NCBI GenBank assembly: GCA_949130485.1
Contig: OX422190.1
Span: 8,935,547 to 8,999,546, forward strand
Length of the DNA stretch: 64,000 nt
Direction: 5' to 3'
Source of the DNA: Agelas oroides
Lineage: Eukaryota > Porifera > Demospongiae > Agelasida > Agelasidae
Positions within the stretch are counted from its first letter, which is position 1. Every line of letters begins with the position of its first letter. Below, one piece after another: positions 39,301-54,300 of the stretch. The notes under the pieces were generated by a model, which was not told the origin of the DNA, made no database searches, and worked only from the letters and a program-made list of their open reading frames with translations. The translations under genes and the position numbers were made by a program.

Positions 39301-42300
39301 ATACTAAGTGTTGCATCAGGATAATATTGCATACAGGCATAGAAGGGAGGGCTCTTTGCTTCACAGAATGCACAAAGTGCCATCAACAGGTTTGAATACA
39401 CACCACTGTCCTGTTGTGTTGTTACCTTGTCCTGTAGGTCAGGGTTTGCCCCAGCTCCCAGGAGAACCTCTACCACTTTGTGGTGGCCGTTGAAGCTGGC
39501 AGTTATTAGTGCTGTATGACCATTCTGTATGGTAAAATGGATGATTGTAACTACATGAGACAGCATTAGAATAATAATAGTTTGATGACAGTACACCTAA
39601 ACTTTAAGTTAGCATCTCAGTTCAAGTAACTAAGCAGTAGTTCCCATGTGTCATTTGCTCCAGTTGTATGGTGACAACATCTTCAACAGTAGCAGCATAG
39701 CATGTAGTGGTGGACATACTGGCAGGCACTACTCAAGTCAGTTCAAGCATAGTGCACAGATGGCTGCTTTGCATACAGTTGTCACTTGAGTGTGTCTGGT
39801 GTTGGTAAAACTGTCCATCAATTTTTTGTCATAACTCCCAAGCATGTTTGCATGTTTTCTTTGATGCCAAACATAACAGTTAAGGACCAAGTTTGTAGCT
39901 AAAAACTTCACTGCAGTTTTGATCCCAGACTAGCATTCTCAGTCCAAATTTCTTGGGAAAACACGTCCCCAGACCACTAACTGTACATGCATCCAATGCA
40001 CAAATGAATTTGTTCATTGTAAATTGTATATCACCAGTGACTATGTGTTGGATATGATCTCTGACCTTCATATTCCCCTGAATGTTGTGTGGTACTTAGT
40101 GTACAATGAATACTGCACATGGCACACCACAAGTGACAGATGAACAAATAATAGTAGTTATCCACCTTGCTCTGCAGGTCTACTGTAGCCCCAGCCTGAA
40201 GGAGCAGGTCCACAATCCTGTCATGCCCCTCCTGGCTCGCAACAAAGAGAGGAAAGAAACCATCCTGCGTGCACATGGTGGTGTGTGTGCATGTGTGGGT
40301 GTGTGGTGGTTGTGTGTGATGTGTGTTGCATGTGGGTGTGTGGTTGTGTGTACATTAGTGTGATCATCAGTGCCAGTGCATTCAGAATGGTGGATACAAG
40401 TCTACAAGTATACGTACATGTATCAGTAATCACACAAGTACAATAGAACACTATCATACAGTTTGACAACTGCTCATTATTGTTCCTTATACATGTTTTA
40501 CAACTGACACAAATGTGATGTCACTGGTATGTACAATCACTGTATTGTTTATATGGAGCTCAAAAGTACCCCATGTACCAGTTAGTACACTATAAATTTG
40601 TAGATATTCTCATAATAAAAACATGCAGAACAGTTGGGAAGGGTCTTGCTAGAGGACAAGTATTTGTGAGGTATACTAAGTGTTGCACCAGGATAATATT
40701 GCATGCAAGCATAGAAGGGAGGGCTCTTTGCTTCACAGAATGCACAAAGTGCCATCAACAGGTTTGAATACACACCACTGTCCTGTTGTGTTGTTACCTT
40801 GTCCTGTAGGTCAGGGTTTGCCCCAGCTCCCAGGAGAACCTCTACCACTTTGTGGTGGCCGTTGAAGCTGGCAGTTCTTAGTGCTGTATGACCATTCTGT
40901 ATGGTAAAATGGATGATTGTAACTACATGAGATAGCTTTAGAATAATAATAGTTTGATGACAGTACACCTAAATTGTAAGTTAGCATCTCAGTTCAAGTA
41001 ACTAAGCAGTAGTTCCCATGTGTCACTTGCTCCAGTTGTATGGTGACAACATCTTCAACAGTAGCAACATAGCATGTAGTGGTGGACATACTGGCAGGCA
41101 CTACTCAAGTCAGTTCAAGCATAGTGCACAGATGGCTGCTTTGCATACAGTTGTCACTTGAGTGTGTCTGGTGTTGGTAAAACTGTCCATCAATTTTTTG
41201 TCATAACTCCCAAGCATGTTTGCATGTTTTCTTTGATGCCAAACATAACAGTTAAGGACCAGGTTTGTAGCTAAAAACTTCACTGCAGTTTTGATCCCAG
41301 ACTACCATTCTCAGTTCAAATTTCTTGGGAAAACACGTCCCCAAACCACTAAATGTACATGCTTGCAATGCACAAATGAATTTGTTCATTGTAAATTGTA
41401 TATCACCAATGGCTATGTGTTTGATATGATCTCTGACCTTCATACTCCCCTGACTGTTGTGTGGTACTTAGTGTACAATGAATACTGCACATGGCACACT
41501 ACAAGTGACAGATGAACAAATAATAGTAATTATCCACCTTGTTCTGCAGGTCTACTGTAGCCCCAGCCTGAAGGAGCAGGTCCACAACCCTGTCATGCCC
41601 CTCCTGGCTTGCATCAGAGAGAGGAAAGAATCCATCCTACATGCACATGGTGGTGTGTGTATGCATGTGTGTGTGTGGTGGTTGTGTGTGATGTGTGTTG
41701 CATGTGGGTGTGTGGTTGTGTGTACATTAGTGTGATCATTAGTGCCAGTGCATTCAGAATGGTGGATACAAATCTACAAGTATATGTACGTGTATCAGTA
41801 ATCACACAAGTACAATAAAATCATACAGTTTTGGCAACTGCTCATTATTGTTCCTTATACATGTTTACAACTGACACAAATGTGATGTCACTGGTATGTA
41901 CATATAATGTATTCTTTACATAGAGCCCAAAAGTAAAAACATGGCACACATCTCACCCCATGTACCAGTTAGTACACTATAAATTTGTAGATATTCTCAT
42001 AATGAAAACATGCAGAACAGTTGTGAAGGGTCTTGCTAGAGGACAAGTACCAGTATTTGTGAGGTATACTAAGTGTTGCACCAGGATATAAACATACAAG
42101 CATAGAAGGGAGGTTATTTAGGGCTCTCGGTATCACAGGATGCATGAAGTGCCATCTTCTATTACTTAGATTTGAATGTACACCACTGTCCCATCCTGTC
42201 CTCACCTTGTCCTGTAGGTCAGGGTTTGCCCCAGCTCCCAGAAGCAGCTCTACCACTTTGTGGTGGCCCTTGAAGCTGGCTTGTTTTAGTGCTGTCGAAC

Positions 42301-45300
42301 CATTCTGTATGGTAAAATGGATGATTGTAACTACATGAGAATAATAGTTTGATGACAGTATACACCTAAACTTTAGGTATAGTGTCTCCATTCAAGTAAC
42401 TATGGAGTAGTGTTCTTTATGTCATATGCTACAATTGCATAGTGACAACATTTTCAACACTAGCAGCATAGTATGTAGTATTGGACATACTGGCAGGAGT
42501 TAAAAACAGCATACTGGCAACTGTCTTCATCTGGTGTTGGTGAACATTCCATCATTCTTTTGTCCTGTTTGAATGTTTTGCTTGATGCTAAAAGTAAAGG
42601 ACCAAGTTTGCACACAGGTGCATGTCTAGTAGCTAAAAACTTTCACTGGAGATAGCTTTAGAATAATAGTTTGATGACAGTACACCTAAATTTAAGTTAG
42701 TGTCTCCATTCAATTAACTAAGCAGTAGTTTCCCATAATTATTTCATTTGCTACAGTTGTATAGTGACAACATCTTCAACACTAGCAGCATAGCATGTAG
42801 TACTGGACATACTGGCAGGAGTTAAAAACACAACTGAAATCAGTTCAAGCATAGAGCACAGATAACTACTTTGCATACAGTTGTCCAGTATCATCATCTG
42901 GTGTTGCTAAAACAGTCCATCAATTTTTTGTCATGACTTTCACGCATGTTTGCATGTTTTGCTCGATGCGAAACTTAATAGTTAAGGACCAAGTTTTTAC
43001 ACAGCTGCATGTCTAGCTACTAGCTAAAATTTCACGATTTTGATTCCAGACTACCATTCTCATGCAGTCAACATGTATATATCAGGAATACATGTACATA
43101 CAAGCATAGAAGGGAGGTTATCTGGTTTCACAGAATGGATGAAGTGCCATCAACAATACTCAAGTTTTAATGTACACCCCTGTCCTGTCCTGTCCTCACC
43201 TTGTCCTGTAGGTCAGGGTTGGCCCCAGCTCCCAGGAGGAGCTCCACCACTTTGTGGTGGCCGTTGAAGCTGGCTTGTTTTAGTGCTGTATGACCATTCT
43301 GTATGGTAAAATGGGTAATTGTAACTATGTGAGATAGCTTTAGAATAATAGTTTGATGACAGTACACCTAAATCAAAGTCAGTGTCTCCATTCAATTAAC
43401 TAAGCAGTAGTTTCCCATAATTATGTCATTTGCTACAGTTGTATAGTGACAACATCTTCAACACTAGCAGAATAGCATCTAGTAGTGGACATACTGGCAG
43501 GAGTAAAAACACTACTCACATCATTTCAAGCATAGAGCACAGACAGCTATACTTTGCATACAGTTGGCAACTGTCTTCGTCTGGTGTTGGTGAACATTCC
43601 ATCATTCTTTTGTCCTGTTTGCATGTTTTGCTTGATGCTAAAAGTAAAGGACCAAGTTTGCACACAGGTACACGTCTAGTAGCTAAAAACTTTCACTGGA
43701 GTTTTGATCCCAGACTAGCATTCTCAGCACAAGGGAAACACATCCCCAGAGCACTAAATGTACATGCTTCCAATACACAAATCATTTTGTCTTCTAATCA
43801 GAAGTGGCTATGTGTTGGATATGTTCTCTGACCTTCATATTCCCCTGAATGTCGTGTGGTACTTAGTGTACAATGAATACTGCACATGGCACACTACAAG
43901 TGACAGATGAACAAATAAAAACAATATTCCACCTTGTTCTGCAGGTCTACTGTAGCCCCAGCCTGAAGGAGCATCTCCACAATCCTGTCATTCCCCTCCT
44001 GGCTCGCAACAAAGAGAGGAAAGAATCCATCCTGTGTGCACATGGTGGTGTGTGTGCATGTGTGGGTGTGTGTGGTGGTTGTGTGTGAATACACATGTTT
44101 ACGTGTTTCATGTGGGCATATGCATTTTGCGTGCATTAGTACCAGTGCATTCAGAATGGTGGATACAAATCTACAAGTATACGTACATGTATCAGTAATC
44201 AATACAATAGAATGCTTTCATACAGTTTTGGCAATTGCTCATTATTTATCTATGCATGTTCACAACTGACACAAATGTGCATATGGTGTTACTGGTACAT
44301 ACCCTTTATTGCCGAGTGCCTTAGCGTGAGGCTGATAATCGTGCAGCGCAGTCAGTTCACGTTTGTGTGTATGTATGTTATCCATCACACTTTAATTAGC
44401 GTCGGCAGTCTACTCGCACGTGCGTACAGACATGACATGCACGTGGTCACGTTGACACTTAATGAAATTATGCAAACGCTGCGTGAATGGAGTCTCTACA
44501 CGACCGTGCTAGAATGTGAAAGCGGAAGCAAAGGGTGACTGCGTCACGAGAGCAGGGCAAAGAAAAGGGAACGTGATAGAGTGAGAAAGAAGCGATGCAT
44601 ACAGGGAGAGTCTAGCGGTCACCACAGGTAAGGCGAAACGTTAAGCCAACCAAGGGCACATCGCTCGATGTGCCCTTGGCCCACTACCAGGTAGTGACCT
44701 CTTCGTAGACTTCAACAAGTGATTGCTTTGCCTTGTTCTCGTTTTCCCACCTCACAATAGCCTGAATAGGCTATAGGCCTACCACGCCTACTGCATACCA
44801 GACACATTCGCGAGGCGAACATTCTGTGCATGTGTATTCCTAGTATAGAACTGAAAAGTAAGAATATAGCACACATCTCACTTCATGTATCATTTAGCAC
44901 TCTTATAGATTTGTAACTTTCTCACATGCAGAACAGTTGGGAAGGATCTTGCTACTAGATAAGCACCAGAATTGTATGGTATACTAAGTGATAATATCAA
45001 TACAAGGATGCACAAAGCACCATCAACATGTACACCACTGTCCTGTTGTGTTTTTACCTTGTCCTGTACGTCAGGGTTTGCCCCAGCTCCCAGGAGGAGC
45101 TCTACCACTTTGTGGTGGCCAATGATGCTTGCTTTGTCTAGTGCTGTATCACCATTCTGTATGGTAAAATGGATGATTGTAACTACATGAGAATAGTAGT
45201 TGGATGACAGTATACACCTAAACTTTAGGTATAGTGTCTCCATTCAAGTAACTAAGGAGTAGTTTCCTTTATGTCATATGCTACAATTGCATAGTGACAA

Positions 45301-48300
45301 CAATTCAACACTAGCAGCATAGTATGTAGTATTGGACATACTGGCAGGAGTTAAAAACAGCATACTGGCAACTGTCTTCATCTGGTGTTGGTGAACATTC
45401 CATCATGTCTTGTTTGCATGTTTTGCTTGATGCTAACAGTAAAGGACCAAGTTTGCACACAGGTGCACGTCCAGTAGCTAAAACTTTCACTGGAGTTTTG
45501 ATCCCAGACTAGCATTCTCAGCACAAGGGAAACACATCCCCAGAGCACTAAATGTACATGCTTCCAATACACAAATCATTTTGTCTTCTAATCAGAAGTG
45601 GCTATGTGTTCGATATGTTCTCTGACCTTCATATTCCCCTGAATGTTGTGTGGTACTTAGTGTACAATGAATACTGCACATTGCACACTACAAGTGACAG
45701 ATGAACAAATAATAACAATATTCCACCTTGTTCTGCAGATCTACTGTAGCCCCAGCCTGAAGGAGCAGGTCCACAATCCTGTCATGCCCCTCCTGGCTTG
45801 CATTAGAGAGAGGAAAGAATCCATCCTACATGCACATGGTGGTGTGTGTGCACGTGTGTGTGTGTGGTGGTTGTGTGTGGTGTGTGTGTGTGGTGGTTGT
45901 GTGTGGTGTGTGTGCACGTGTGTGTGTGGTTGTGTGTACATTAGTGTGATCATTACTGCCAGTGCATTCAGAATGGTGGATACAAATCTACAAGTATATG
46001 TACGTGTATCAGTAATCACACAAGTGCAATAAAATCATACAGTTTTGGCAATTGCTCATTATTGTTCCTTACACATGTTTACAACTGACACAAATGTGAT
46101 GTTACTGGTATGTACATATAATGTATTCTTTATATAGAGGTCAGGAGTAAGAACATAGCACACATCTCACCCCATGTACCCGTTAGTACACTATAAATTT
46201 GTAGCTGTTCTCATAATGAAAACATGCAGAACAGTTGGGAAGGGTCTTGCTAGAGGACAGGTACCAGTATTTGTGAGGTATACTAAGTGTTGCACCAGGA
46301 TATAAACATACAAGCATAGAAGGGAGGTTATTTAGGGCTCTCGGTATCACAGGATGCCTGAAGTGCCATCTTCTATTACTTAGATTTGAATGTACACCAC
46401 TGTCCCATCCTGTCCTCACCTTGTCCTGTAGGTCAGGGTTAGCCCCAGCTCCCAGGAGGAGCTCTACCACTTTGTGGTGGCCCTTGAAGCTGGCTTGTTT
46501 TAGTGCTGTCCAACCATTCTGTATGGTAAAACGGATGATTGTAACTACATGAGAATAGTAGTTGGATGACAGTACACCTAAACTTTAGGTATAGTGTCTC
46601 CATTCAAGTAACTAAGCAGTAGTTTCCTTTATGTCATATGCTACAATTGCATAGTGACAACACTAGCAGCATAGCATCTAGTAGTGGACATACTGGGAGG
46701 CACTAGTCAAATCAGTTCAAGCATAGAGCTCAGATGGTTACTTTGCATACAGTTGTCAACCGTCTTAGTCTGGTGTTGGTAAAACTGTCCCTCAATCTTT
46801 TGTCATGACTCCCAAGCATGTTTGCATGTTTTCTTTGATGCCAAACGTAACAGTTAAGGACCAAGTTTGTAGCTAGAAACTTCAGTGGAGTCTTGATCCC
46901 AGACTAGCATTCTCAGTTCAAATTTCCTGGGAAAACACATCCCCAGACCCCTAAATGTACATGCACAAATGCATAAATGAATTTGTTCATTGTAAATTGT
47001 ATATCACCAGTGGCTATGTGTTGGATATGTTATCTGACCTTCACATTCCCCCGACTGAATGTTGTGTGGTACTTAGTGTACAATGAATACTGCCATGGCA
47101 CACCACAAGTGACAGATGAACAAATAATAGTAATCTTCCACCTTGTTCTGCAGGTCTACTGTAGCCCCAGCCTGAAGGAGCAGGTCCACAATCCTGTCAT
47201 GCCCCTCGTGGCTCGCACTAAAGAGAGGAAAGAATCCATCCTGTGTGCACATGGTGGTGTGTGTGCACGTGTGGGTGTGTGGTGGTTGTGTGTGATGTGT
47301 GTTGCATGTGGGTGTGTGGTTGTGTGTACATTAGTGTGATCATCAGTGCCAGTGCATTCAGAATGGTGGATACAAGTCTACAAGTATACGTACATGTATC
47401 AGTAATCACACAAGTGCAATAAAACACTATCAAACAGTTTTGACAACTGCTCATTATTGTTCCTTATACATGTTTACAACTGACACAAATGTGATGTTAC
47501 TGGTATGTACATATAATGTATTCTTTATAATTATAGAGATCACAAGTAAGGACATGGCACACATCTCACCCCATGTACCAGTTAGTACACTATAAATTTG
47601 TAGCTGTTCTCATAATTAAAACATGCAGAACAGTTGGGAAGGGTCTTGCTAGAGGACAAGCACCAGTATTTGTGAGGTATACTAAGTGTTGAAACAGGAT
47701 AATATTGCATACTAGGAAAGAAGGGAGGGCTCCTGGCTTCACAGGATGCACAAAGTGCCATCAACATTATCCAGGTTTGAATGCACACTACTGTCCTGTT
47801 GTGTTGTTACCTTGTCCTGTAGGTCAGGATTTGCCCCAGCTCCCAGGAGGAGCTCTACCACTTTGTGGTGGCCGTTGAAGCTGGCTTGTTTTAGTGCTGT
47901 CCAACCATTCTGTATGGTACAATGGATGATTGTAACTACATGAGAATAGTAGTTGGATGACAGTATACACCTAAACTTTAGGTATAGTGTCTCCATTCAA
48001 GTAACTAAGGAGTAGTTTCCTTTATGTCATATGCTACAATTGCATAGTGACAACATTTCAACACTAGCAGCATAGTATGTAGTATTGGACATACTGGCAG
48101 GAGTTAAAAACAGCATACTGGCAACTGTCTTCATCTGGTGTTGGTGAACATTCCATCATTCTTTTGTCCTGTTTGCATGTTTTGCTTGATGCTAAAAGTA
48201 AAGGACCAAGTTTGCACACAGGTGCATGTCTAGTAGCTAAAAACTTTCACTGGAGATAGCTTTAGAATAATAGTTTGATGACAGTACACCTAAATTTAAG

Positions 48301-51300
48301 TTAGTGTCTCCATTCAAGTAACTAAGCAGTAGTTTCCCATGTCATTTGCTACAGTTGTATGGTGACAACATCTTCAACACAAGCAGTATAGCATGTAGTA
48401 CTGGACATACTGGCAGGAGTTAAAAACACAACTCAAATCAGTTCAAGCATAGAGCACAGATAACTACTTTCCATACAGTTGTCCAATATCATCATCTGGT
48501 GTTGCTAAAACAGTCCATCAATTTTTTGTCATGACTTTCACGCATGTTTGCATGTTTTGCTCGATGCGAAACTTAACAGTTAAGGACCAAGTTTTTACAC
48601 AGCTGCATGTCTAGCTACTAGCTAAAATTTCACGATTTTGATTCCAGACTACCATTCTCATGCAGTCAACATGTATATATCAGGAATACATGTACATACA
48701 AGCATAGAAGGGAGGTTATCTGGTTTCACAGAATGGATGAAGTGCCATCAACAATACTCAAGTTTTAATGTACACCCCTGTCCTGTCCTGTCCTGTCCTC
48801 ACCTTGTTCTGTAGGTCAGGGTTGGCCCCAGCTCCCAGGAGGAGCTCAACCACATTGTGGAGGCCGTTGAAGCTGGCAATTCTTAGTGCTGTATGACCAT
48901 TCTGTATGGTAAAATGGATGATTGTAACTACATGAGAATAGTAGTTGGATGACAGTACACCTAAACTTTAAGTATAGTGTCTCCGTTCAAGTAACTATGG
49001 AGTAGTGTTCTTTACGTCATTTGCTACAGTTGTATAGTGACAACATCTTCAACACTAGCAGCACAGCATGTAGTAGTGGACATACTGGCAGGAGTAAAAA
49101 CACTACTCACATCATTTCAAGCATAGAGCACAGACAGCTATACTTTGCATACAGTTGGCAACTGTCTTCATCTGGTGTTGGTGAACATTCCATCATGTCT
49201 TGTTTGCATGTTTTGCTAAAAGTAAAGGACCAAGTTTGCACACAGGTGCACGTCCAGTAGCTAAAAACTTTCACTGGAGTTTTGATCCCAGACTAGCATT
49301 CTCAGCACAAGGGAAACACATCCCCAGAGCACTAAATGTACATGCTTCCAATACACAAATCATTTTGTCTTCTAATCAGAAGTGGCTATGTGTTCGATAT
49401 GTTCTCTGACCTTCATATTCCCCTGAATGTTGTGTGGTACTTAGTGTACAAAGAATACTGCACATGGCACACTACAAGTGACAGATGAACAAATAAAAAC
49501 AATATTCCACCTTGTTCTGCAGATCTACTGTAGCCCCAGCCTGAAGGAGCAGGTCCACAATCCTGTCATGCCCCTCCTGGCTCGCAATATGGAGAGGACA
49601 GCGTCCATCCTGTTTGCACAAGGTGATGTGTGTGTTGAATGTGCATGGGTGTGTGGTTGTGTGTAAATGTGCATTAGTGTGTGCATTGTGTCAGTGCCTT
49701 CAGAATGGTGGATGCAAGTCTACAAGTATCAGTAATCACACAGGCATAATAGAACACGTTCATACAGTTTTATCACTTGCTCATTATATTTTCCTTATAC
49801 ATGTTTACAGCTGACACAAATGTGATGTTACTGGTATGTACATATAAGGACATTGCACATCTGCAGTTACAAACTTGACTGGAGTTTTGATCCCAGACTA
49901 GCATTCTCATCCAGGGAATACATGTCCCTAGACCACTAAATGTAACTGCTTCCAATGCACAAATGATTTAGTCATCCCATCAGTCATGTTTGAATGCACA
50001 TCACTGTCCCATATCCTGTCCTCACTTTGTCCTGTAGGTCAGGATTTGCCCCAGCTCCCAGGAGCAGCTCAGCCACTTTGTGTTGGCCATGGAAGCTGGC
50101 AGTTCTTAGCGCTGTATAACCATTCTGTACGGTAAAATGGGGAATTGTAACTACATGGGATAACTATAGATAAATAGTTTGATGATGGTACACCTAAAAT
50201 TTCGCATATAAAGCAATTAAGCAATAGTCTACTATATGTCATTTGCTACAGTAGTATAGTCACAACATCTTCAACACTAGCAGCATAGCATCTAGTAGTG
50301 GGCATACCGACAGGAGATAAAAATACTACTCATATCAGGTCAAGTATAGAGCACTATCTTCTTCTGGTGCTAGTGAAACTCCCCAACATGCTTGGGAATC
50401 ATGACAAAACACTGCAGTGTTTTGTCATGATTCCCAAGCATGTTTTGCTTGCTGCTGAACTTAACAGCCAAGTTTGCACTCAGGTGCACATCCAGCAGCT
50501 AAAAATGTCGCTGGAGTTTTGATTCAGACTTGCATTCTCAATCCATTTATTTAAAAGAAAATATGTCTGCTAAACATCAATGCGCAAATGATTTGGCCCT
50601 TCCATGTAAGTCAGCGCTGGCTATGTGTTGGATACATCTATATTCCCCTGAATGTTGCATGCTACTTAGTGTACAATGAAGTGACAGATGAACAAATAAT
50701 AACAATTTTCCACCTTGTTCTGCAAGTCCACTGTAGCCCCAGCCTGAAGGAGCACCTCCACAATCCTGTCATGTCCCTCCTGGCTGGCACTAGAGAGAGG
50801 AAAGAATCCATCCTATGTGCATATGGTGGTGTGTGTGCATACACGTGTGTGATGTTTGTGTGTGAACGTACATTTATGTTTGTGTGTTGCATGTGGGTGT
50901 GTAGTTGTGTGTACATGTGCATCAGTGTGTACATTTGTGTCAGTGCATTCAGAATGGTGGATGCAAGTCTACAAGTGTATGTACATGTATCAGTAATCAC
51001 ACAAGTAAAATAGAACACTCATACAGTTTTGACAATCACTCATTATTTTTACTTACACACATTTACAAATGTGATGTTACTGCTACATACCATAGTCTCA
51101 TGAAAGAGTGCCCAACCTTACTTTTAGCCCAATTTCCTGTATGGGGTCGAGTACTGAAATGAGTACCTACCCTGAAGTGAGCTTCATGTGGCTAACGAAT
51201 TGTAGCTACCCGTTGAGCTTGAGAAGCACAGCCTCGAGTGCAATGCATATCTCATAAAATTTCGTGTTATACTACATCAAAGGTTACTACAAGATTACTT

Positions 51301-54300
51301 TGTGTAGACGGACATAGCTAATGTGGCATGCTCTGCAAGCTACACCATACTCACTGTAACATGGTGCCATTCAGAGTCTTGTGTGCCATCATGACTTCGA
51401 AGCCACTGGCAGCTCTGTTGTATATTATTGTTTGTATTATTTGCTTTGAGGGCATCAAGTCACTGTAAACATGTCTTAATGCGACATGGGTGCTCTAATT
51501 CAGAAACACTTGAAAGAGCACTCTCCCCCCTCTTTGGAAGACTTGTCAAATGCTCCGCCAATGGGTGCTTTTTCACGACACTACAGCCACAAGTTATTGC
51601 ATGAGACGAATGCTGAAATGCAGCCCACAAGTCAGTGGTGTAGCTAAGAATGTAGTGTACTGTGTACGTACTGAAATATATCTCCTGTGGCATTCGTGCT
51701 AATACTTGCCAATACTCGTGATATTTCCCTGTACACAGTATGTAATATACATATCCATTACCAAAGCAGCATCATGTTTCTCACATAAAGTGCCAAGCAA
51801 CTCGCCATTTGAATGTGTCAATTCTAATTAAAGCACATCATGGCAGCTAGGGTATAGTGTAGCCCCAGGCTCTAGCAATATATCGTATAAAATCGCATGG
51901 CACAGAAATAGGAAAATACTCTTGTAGAAATATCTCTACATAGAGCTCAGGAGTAATGTCTCACTTCATGTATGGAGACGCTGAAACTCATAGCACAGGC
52001 TGTTCACATGCAAATATTGATTATTTGTTCCATTTATACGTATAAGATGATAGGAGGGCTTTACTACATAATTTCCTCACATAACTATTCTCCAAAAAGA
52101 CCTTCCCCAACCGTTCTGCATATTTTTATTGTGAGAACATACTTCGGAAGAGTCTTTGTGATGTCACACTTAATTCACGAGAAGCATAACAAATGCTGAG
52201 TCACTCCTTTCATCTACTTTTTCAACACATTTGATGTGTGTGTCAAGCATTTTCGCCAAAAAAATCAAAATTGAAAATTTTGCTCTCTTGCTTAGGAGCA
52301 CTGCACATAAAAGCATAGAAGTGAGGTTATCTAGGGCTTCTGGTTTCACAGGATGCATAAGTGCCATCGACATTACTTAGGTTTGAATGTACACCACTGT
52401 CCCCTCCTGTCCTCACTTTGTCCTGAAGGTCAGGGTTGGCCCCAGCTCCCAGGAGCAGCTCTAGCACTTTGTGTTGGCCTTTGATGCTGGCTTGTTCTAG
52501 TGCTGTCCGACCATCCTGTGTGGTAAAATAGGTGATAATGACCACATGAGATGAACAGTTTGCACCTTTGTGTTCTTGTGGCAGTTAAGGCAGTTCCAAA
52601 AGTGAAAAAGTAAATGTACTCAGAAAAAAGATTCATAGTATAACTAAACAATTGTTGGTTGACGAAATATCAAATAGATTGCAGTTAATTATAGCAACAT
52701 GCCATTGTTCATAAAATCACTTGGGGTCAAACTCTCATTGCCATATTTTCATTGAGGTGGCTACAGAGTTGTCTGCAAATGCCAACAAATGGACATGAAA
52801 AGAGTCTCTATAAAAAAGCATGAATAAACTGACTTAGTGTCTCTACTGACCCACGAGATGAATAGTTTGATGGCAGTACACTGTGTCTATTCGAGTCACT
52901 TAGCAGCAATGACCTGTATGTCATTTCCTACAGTTATAGTGACAACATCTCACCATGCAGTAGTGCACTCAAACACATACATGATATAGAAATACTACTC
53001 ACATCAGCACAAGCATAGAGCACAGTTACTATACAGTTGTCAACCTTTTTTGTCTGGTACTTGTGAAAACCATCTCATTAATGTTTTGACATGACTTCCA
53101 TGTTTGTTTGCATGCTTTGTTTGATGCCAGCAGTTCTGAACAACATTCGCATTTGCTTTCTCCTTTCCGTCTCAGTGGATGCCATTTGAATTGTAGGGCA
53201 CCTGGTCAAAGGTCCTGACCCCTTGTTACAAAACACTTAACAATCAAAAAATTCCATTTTGGCCTACTTTTGACAGGTCACAAAAAATAAAGTTCCCACT
53301 GCATGATAATAATCTGGACTGTCATACTGGTTCCATGAACACATGGTATACAACCTCTCTATTGCTTAGCATTCTCCTCTCAATCACTGCTCCCTAAACC
53401 CCCAGAAGTATGGTTTCAAAGATGCAATGTGACTTAGGTTATTAGCTTCATCCTCACTAAGACACTCAGTCGCTGGCACTGGCCACATTAACTTGCAAAT
53501 CAGAGTGGTTACACGTGATCATGTATCATATTCATATGCAGCCTAAAATTAACCCAATAGGCATGGGATTACAGACCGACATACATACGGAAGGATGGAG
53601 TACAAAAATTTCTCCATGGACTACATGTAGTGTCGGGTTTGCCCAGGTTCACCCCAAAAGCCTAGACTGTCATGTGCATTCTACAAACACAGTCTAGAAG
53701 AGAAAGGAAGTTTGTGACCAACTAATGACTGCACTCTCATACATGATATGACATATCTTTATAGGCCAGTACTCTAAAGAACTTCCCTTACTTCAATCCC
53801 TGCTCACCAGAATGTGCTCTTAGGGATGCAAAGGGACTTATGGTTGTTAGTTGATGTTGTATCTCACCTTGTTCTGCAAGTCTACCTTGGCCCCACTGGA
53901 AAGAAGCAGTTGTACCACATCAGTATGACCACTGTCACCAGCCAGCATGAGGGCAGTCTGGCCATTCTGAGGAAACAAAACATACTATACCATGGTCTTG
54001 CAAACCAGCACCTTGAATCGGTATATGGTGAAATTTTAGTCCAATGAGCTCCCACCCGAGTGAACCTTGCATGGACAATAGAGCTCACTCATGGAGTTTT
54101 GAGAAGCACAGCCTCAAGTGCAAAGCATATCTGATGTAAGAAAATTAACACTATAGTTTACTAACGGTTATTGCAAGGTTGCTTTGTGTAGTTGCTTTGA
54201 AATGTCAGCATGCCACCATGAGCTTGGTGTGGATGGTGAGTGACATTTCAAAGTGTTGTGTACTGTCAGAACTTCAGCTTTGAAGGCTGGCGGCTCCGTT

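Noticed and set aside
35441-52515. CRISPR-like regular spacing of repeated units
   Set aside because: The repeats are 99-bp ankyrin exons with homologous introns in an animal gene. There are no short direct repeats with unique spacers and no cas genes.
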